From NCBI GenBank assembly GCA_905182895.1, contig CAJJDD010000017.1:1-42341 (forward strand): DNA of 42,341 bases. Reading direction: 5' to 3'. Below the pieces are notes generated by a model that did no database searches, had not been told where the DNA came from, and saw nothing but the letters and a program-made list of their open reading frames with translations. The position numbers and the translations under genes were made by a program. Every line of letters starts with the position of its first letter. The stretch's first letter is position 1. Origin of the DNA: Flavobacteriales bacterium UBA4466. GTDB taxonomy: Bacteria > Bacteroidota > Bacteroidia > Flavobacteriales_D > Sanyastnellaceae. Below are positions 40,256-42,341 of the stretch, piece by piece.

Positions 40256-42341
40256 TTAAAATTCAAAACTTGAAACAGAGGCTCCAGCAGGAGCACCTTG
40301 ACCGCCATAACCAATATAGTCGTTTTAATTTTAGCACATACTCAAAACTTGGAAATAAATAATTATTATTGTAAGCTACAGAACTAGTGGTGTTCGGATT
40401 GTATTCTGATGTCCCGCTTACATGATATAAATTGCTGAAATCTTCTAAAGGTTGACATTGGTAAGAGCTCCAGGATCCACTGGCATAACCCGCTCCAAAA
40501 TTACTAGTATATTTGCTTGAATAAGGCATATTATAACAGACAGTATCCGTCACTTCAAAATAGAAAATATAATCTCCTAACCATAATGAAGAACAAGATG
40601 GCTGGCTTATTAGTAAACTCTCGTTTGACTCATCATTATAGCCTTGACTTACTATATAGGAGCTATTGGAACTTAGGTCAAAAATAGTCTCTCCTAAATC
40701 ATAATCATCTAAATCCAAAGACTCTAACGAAAATGCGGGGCTTGTAGTAATAATATTATTACTACTGCTTGATTCAGAACCATTACTAGCATTTCCACTG
40801 GCTTTAATAATATAATTTGTAATTAAATACGGCTGCATATTATTATGAGGCTGATCACCTCCCACTCCATTTGCTCTGACGTTTCCATTGGTTACCCATT
40901 CTGGTGGTCCGTCAGAAGTATAGTCACCTGTAATTCCATTCCAGTTAGCTGATGACTGTGATCCATAAGAACCATCTCTATAATATTGAATTTCGTGCTC
41001 ATGATTAGGCATCTCATCAATAGTGATGATGTGATTTTCCTCACCTCCATCACTGCCTATAACAGTCCCATTATTTGAAAGTATCCCTGCAGAAACACCC
41101 CCCATATTATCTTTACCTACAGGGACTCTACCTCTAAGATCAGGCACGTTAAATGTCGTACTTCCATCCCCAGGGCCATAACTCTCCCCTATTTCTGTAA
41201 AAAGATCTGAATATGTAGATCTGCTTATTTCACCCCCATCACAAAACAACCAACCGTTAGGTGAATTTTCACCAGCAAACACCTGTATTACTCCGATTGG
41301 TAGATTACTCTCTGTTTGCCCATCCACAAAACCATTTACATAAACTGAGTCCACTATAGTCGATATCAAATCAGCAACATATAAAGAATCAAGATATGTA
41401 TTGTTACTTGATGTAGCAGATGAAGAGCCTCCACCACCACAATTGGCAAAGTAATTCTCATCTACTAAGTAGCCGTTAAAGTTAGCCCAATTAGACCCGC
41501 TGGAAGGGACAGTTGATGAAACAACAGAACCAGAACCAGCTATTATAATTTCATCTAATCTACTGTCTTTAAGTATTTTCATAGCCGTATGAAATGAACC
41601 AACATTATATCCTGCAAATGCAGTTATATATAAATTCTTACCAGATGGAACAGTATAATCAGCCATTAAATTATATGTAATTGCTGTGACATTTGCATCA
41701 ACTAATATCCCGTTCAAGTTAGCCCAATTAGACCCGCTGGAAGGGACAGTTGATGAAACAACAGAACCAGAAACCAGCTATTATAATTTCTTCTAACCTT
41801 ATACTAGAAATAACTTCCTATTCCATCTATTTGCATATTTGCTTCCAAGATTATATCCTGCAAATGCAGTTATATATAAATTCTTGCCAGATGGAACAGT
41901 ATAATCAGCCATTAATTTCCAAGTTATAGGTTGTCCTTGTAATCCATCAGGAAAAGAATAATACAACCTCCACCCATACCTCCACTAATATTAGCGTAAA
42001 ACTTGAGTCAGCACTAATAATGTTAGCAAGTGAATCGTAATCTACTACCGCATCTATTCCATCTATTCCATCTTGTCCGTTAAAATAATCTACTCCAAAC
42101 ATTGGAGTATAACCATCTACTCCATTACCATCATTTCCGGGCTCACCTTGTATACCCTGAGGGCCTTGTGGACCAGCAACTCCTGTTTCGCCTTGAGGAC
42201 CAGCAACTCCTGTTTCACCTTGAGGACCAGCAACTCCTGTTTCACCTTGAGGACCAGCAACTCCTGTTTCACCTTGAGGACCAGCAACTCCTGTTTCGCC
42301 TTGAGGACCAGCAACTCCTGTTTCACCTTGAGGACCAGCAA
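40256..42341 (-). CDS. Collagen-like repeat / phage tail-collar surface protein, C-terminal part (runs off right edge, frameshifted)
   Basis: The start lies beyond the right edge. In protein order: collagen-like Gly-X-Y repeats (GPQGETGVA units), then 'GIQGEPGNDGNGVDGYTPMF' and a spacer with 'CIILFPDGLQGQPI'. Two copies of a roughly 80-residue module follow, with 'MADYTVPSGKNLYITAFAGY' and 'SSTVPSSGSNWAN'. A tail-collar domain comes next: 'LPIGVIQVFAGENSPNGWLF', 'CDGGEISRSTYSDLF', 'STTFNVPDLRGRVPVGKDN' and 'HNNMQPYLITNYIIK'. The C-terminal region holds 'SLEYVLK'-like strands and, after a break near 40325, a Gly-rich end 'DYIGYGGQGAPAGASVSSF' stopping at 40256. I prefer that ending because its codons are AT-ending like the rest. 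It is probably a secreted fibrous adhesin or carbohydrate binder; no phage genes are nearby. Confidence 0.78.
41480..41915. repeat. Tandem duplication of a module in the collar protein
   Basis: A 54-base block at 41480-41533 recurs identically at 41717-41770, and a 66-base block at 41604-41669 recurs with one mismatch at 41850-41915. The stretch between the blocks differs strongly between the two copies. Confidence 0.85.
42170..42341. repeat. 27-base tandem repeat encoding collagen-like triplets
   Basis: Six full units and a partial seventh, differing only at a G/A third position. On the minus strand each unit encodes nine residues, three Gly-X-Y triplets (GPQ GET GVA). It continues beyond the window. 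The alternative reading that gives Leu/Val/Lys-rich repeats is the wrong frame. Confidence 0.92.

Noticed and set aside
42170-42341. CRISPR-like regular repeats
   Set aside because: The units are contiguous with no spacers and encode collagen-like Gly-X-Y triplets in one frame.

Overview
The window looks like a chromosomal segment from a marine-type member of the Bacteroidota, most likely Flavobacteriales. The evidence is AT-rich DNA, TAnnTTTG-type -7 promoter elements, a type IX secretion (T9SS) plug protein, a SprB-repeat protein with a T9SS C-terminal tail, a Na+-translocating NADH:quinone reductase (nqrABCDEF) with its ApbE flavin transferase, and the divergent tsaD/tamB pair. Closer placement is inference. 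I see no insertion sequence, CRISPR array, tRNA or prophage module.

Many conserved, normally indispensable genes are interrupted by one-base frame changes: smpB, nqrB, nqrE, nqrF, tsaD, tamB, rnpB-adjacent genes and others. Several breaks lie in or next to G or A runs. I therefore read most breaks as insertion/deletion errors of an unpolished long-read assembly rather than decay, and I give whole-gene spans with the breaks noted.

Left part (1-9261): two back-to-back amidohydrolase genes on the minus strand; smpB on plus; two hypothetical proteins, a voltage-gated-type K+ channel with a zinc-ribbon tail and an acyl-CoA synthetase on minus; and a small lipoprotein on plus. Middle-left (9449-15590): chrA, an alpha/beta hydrolase, an adenine/adenosine deaminase, a cluster of three small membrane proteins (two of them paralogues of each other), a family 2 glycosyltransferase with an extra C-terminal domain, and the RNase P RNA gene directly upstream of it.

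Middle (15914-26090): apbE, then the nqrABCDEF operon on minus with a clear terminator and two palindromes in its promoter region. Divergent from it are the T9SS plug protein, apaG and a GH113-like lipoprotein glycosidase. NQR couples NADH oxidation to Na+ export; ApbE attaches the FMN groups of NqrB and NqrC.

Right part (26097-42341): a lipoprotein and ung on minus; a superfamily 2 helicase followed by two LytS-like sensor kinases on plus, the first of which has lost its catalytic residues; tsaD (minus) divergent from tamB (plus); then two large surface-type proteins on minus. One is a SprB-repeat T9SS cargo. The other combines collagen-like repeats with a phage tail-collar domain and runs off the right edge.
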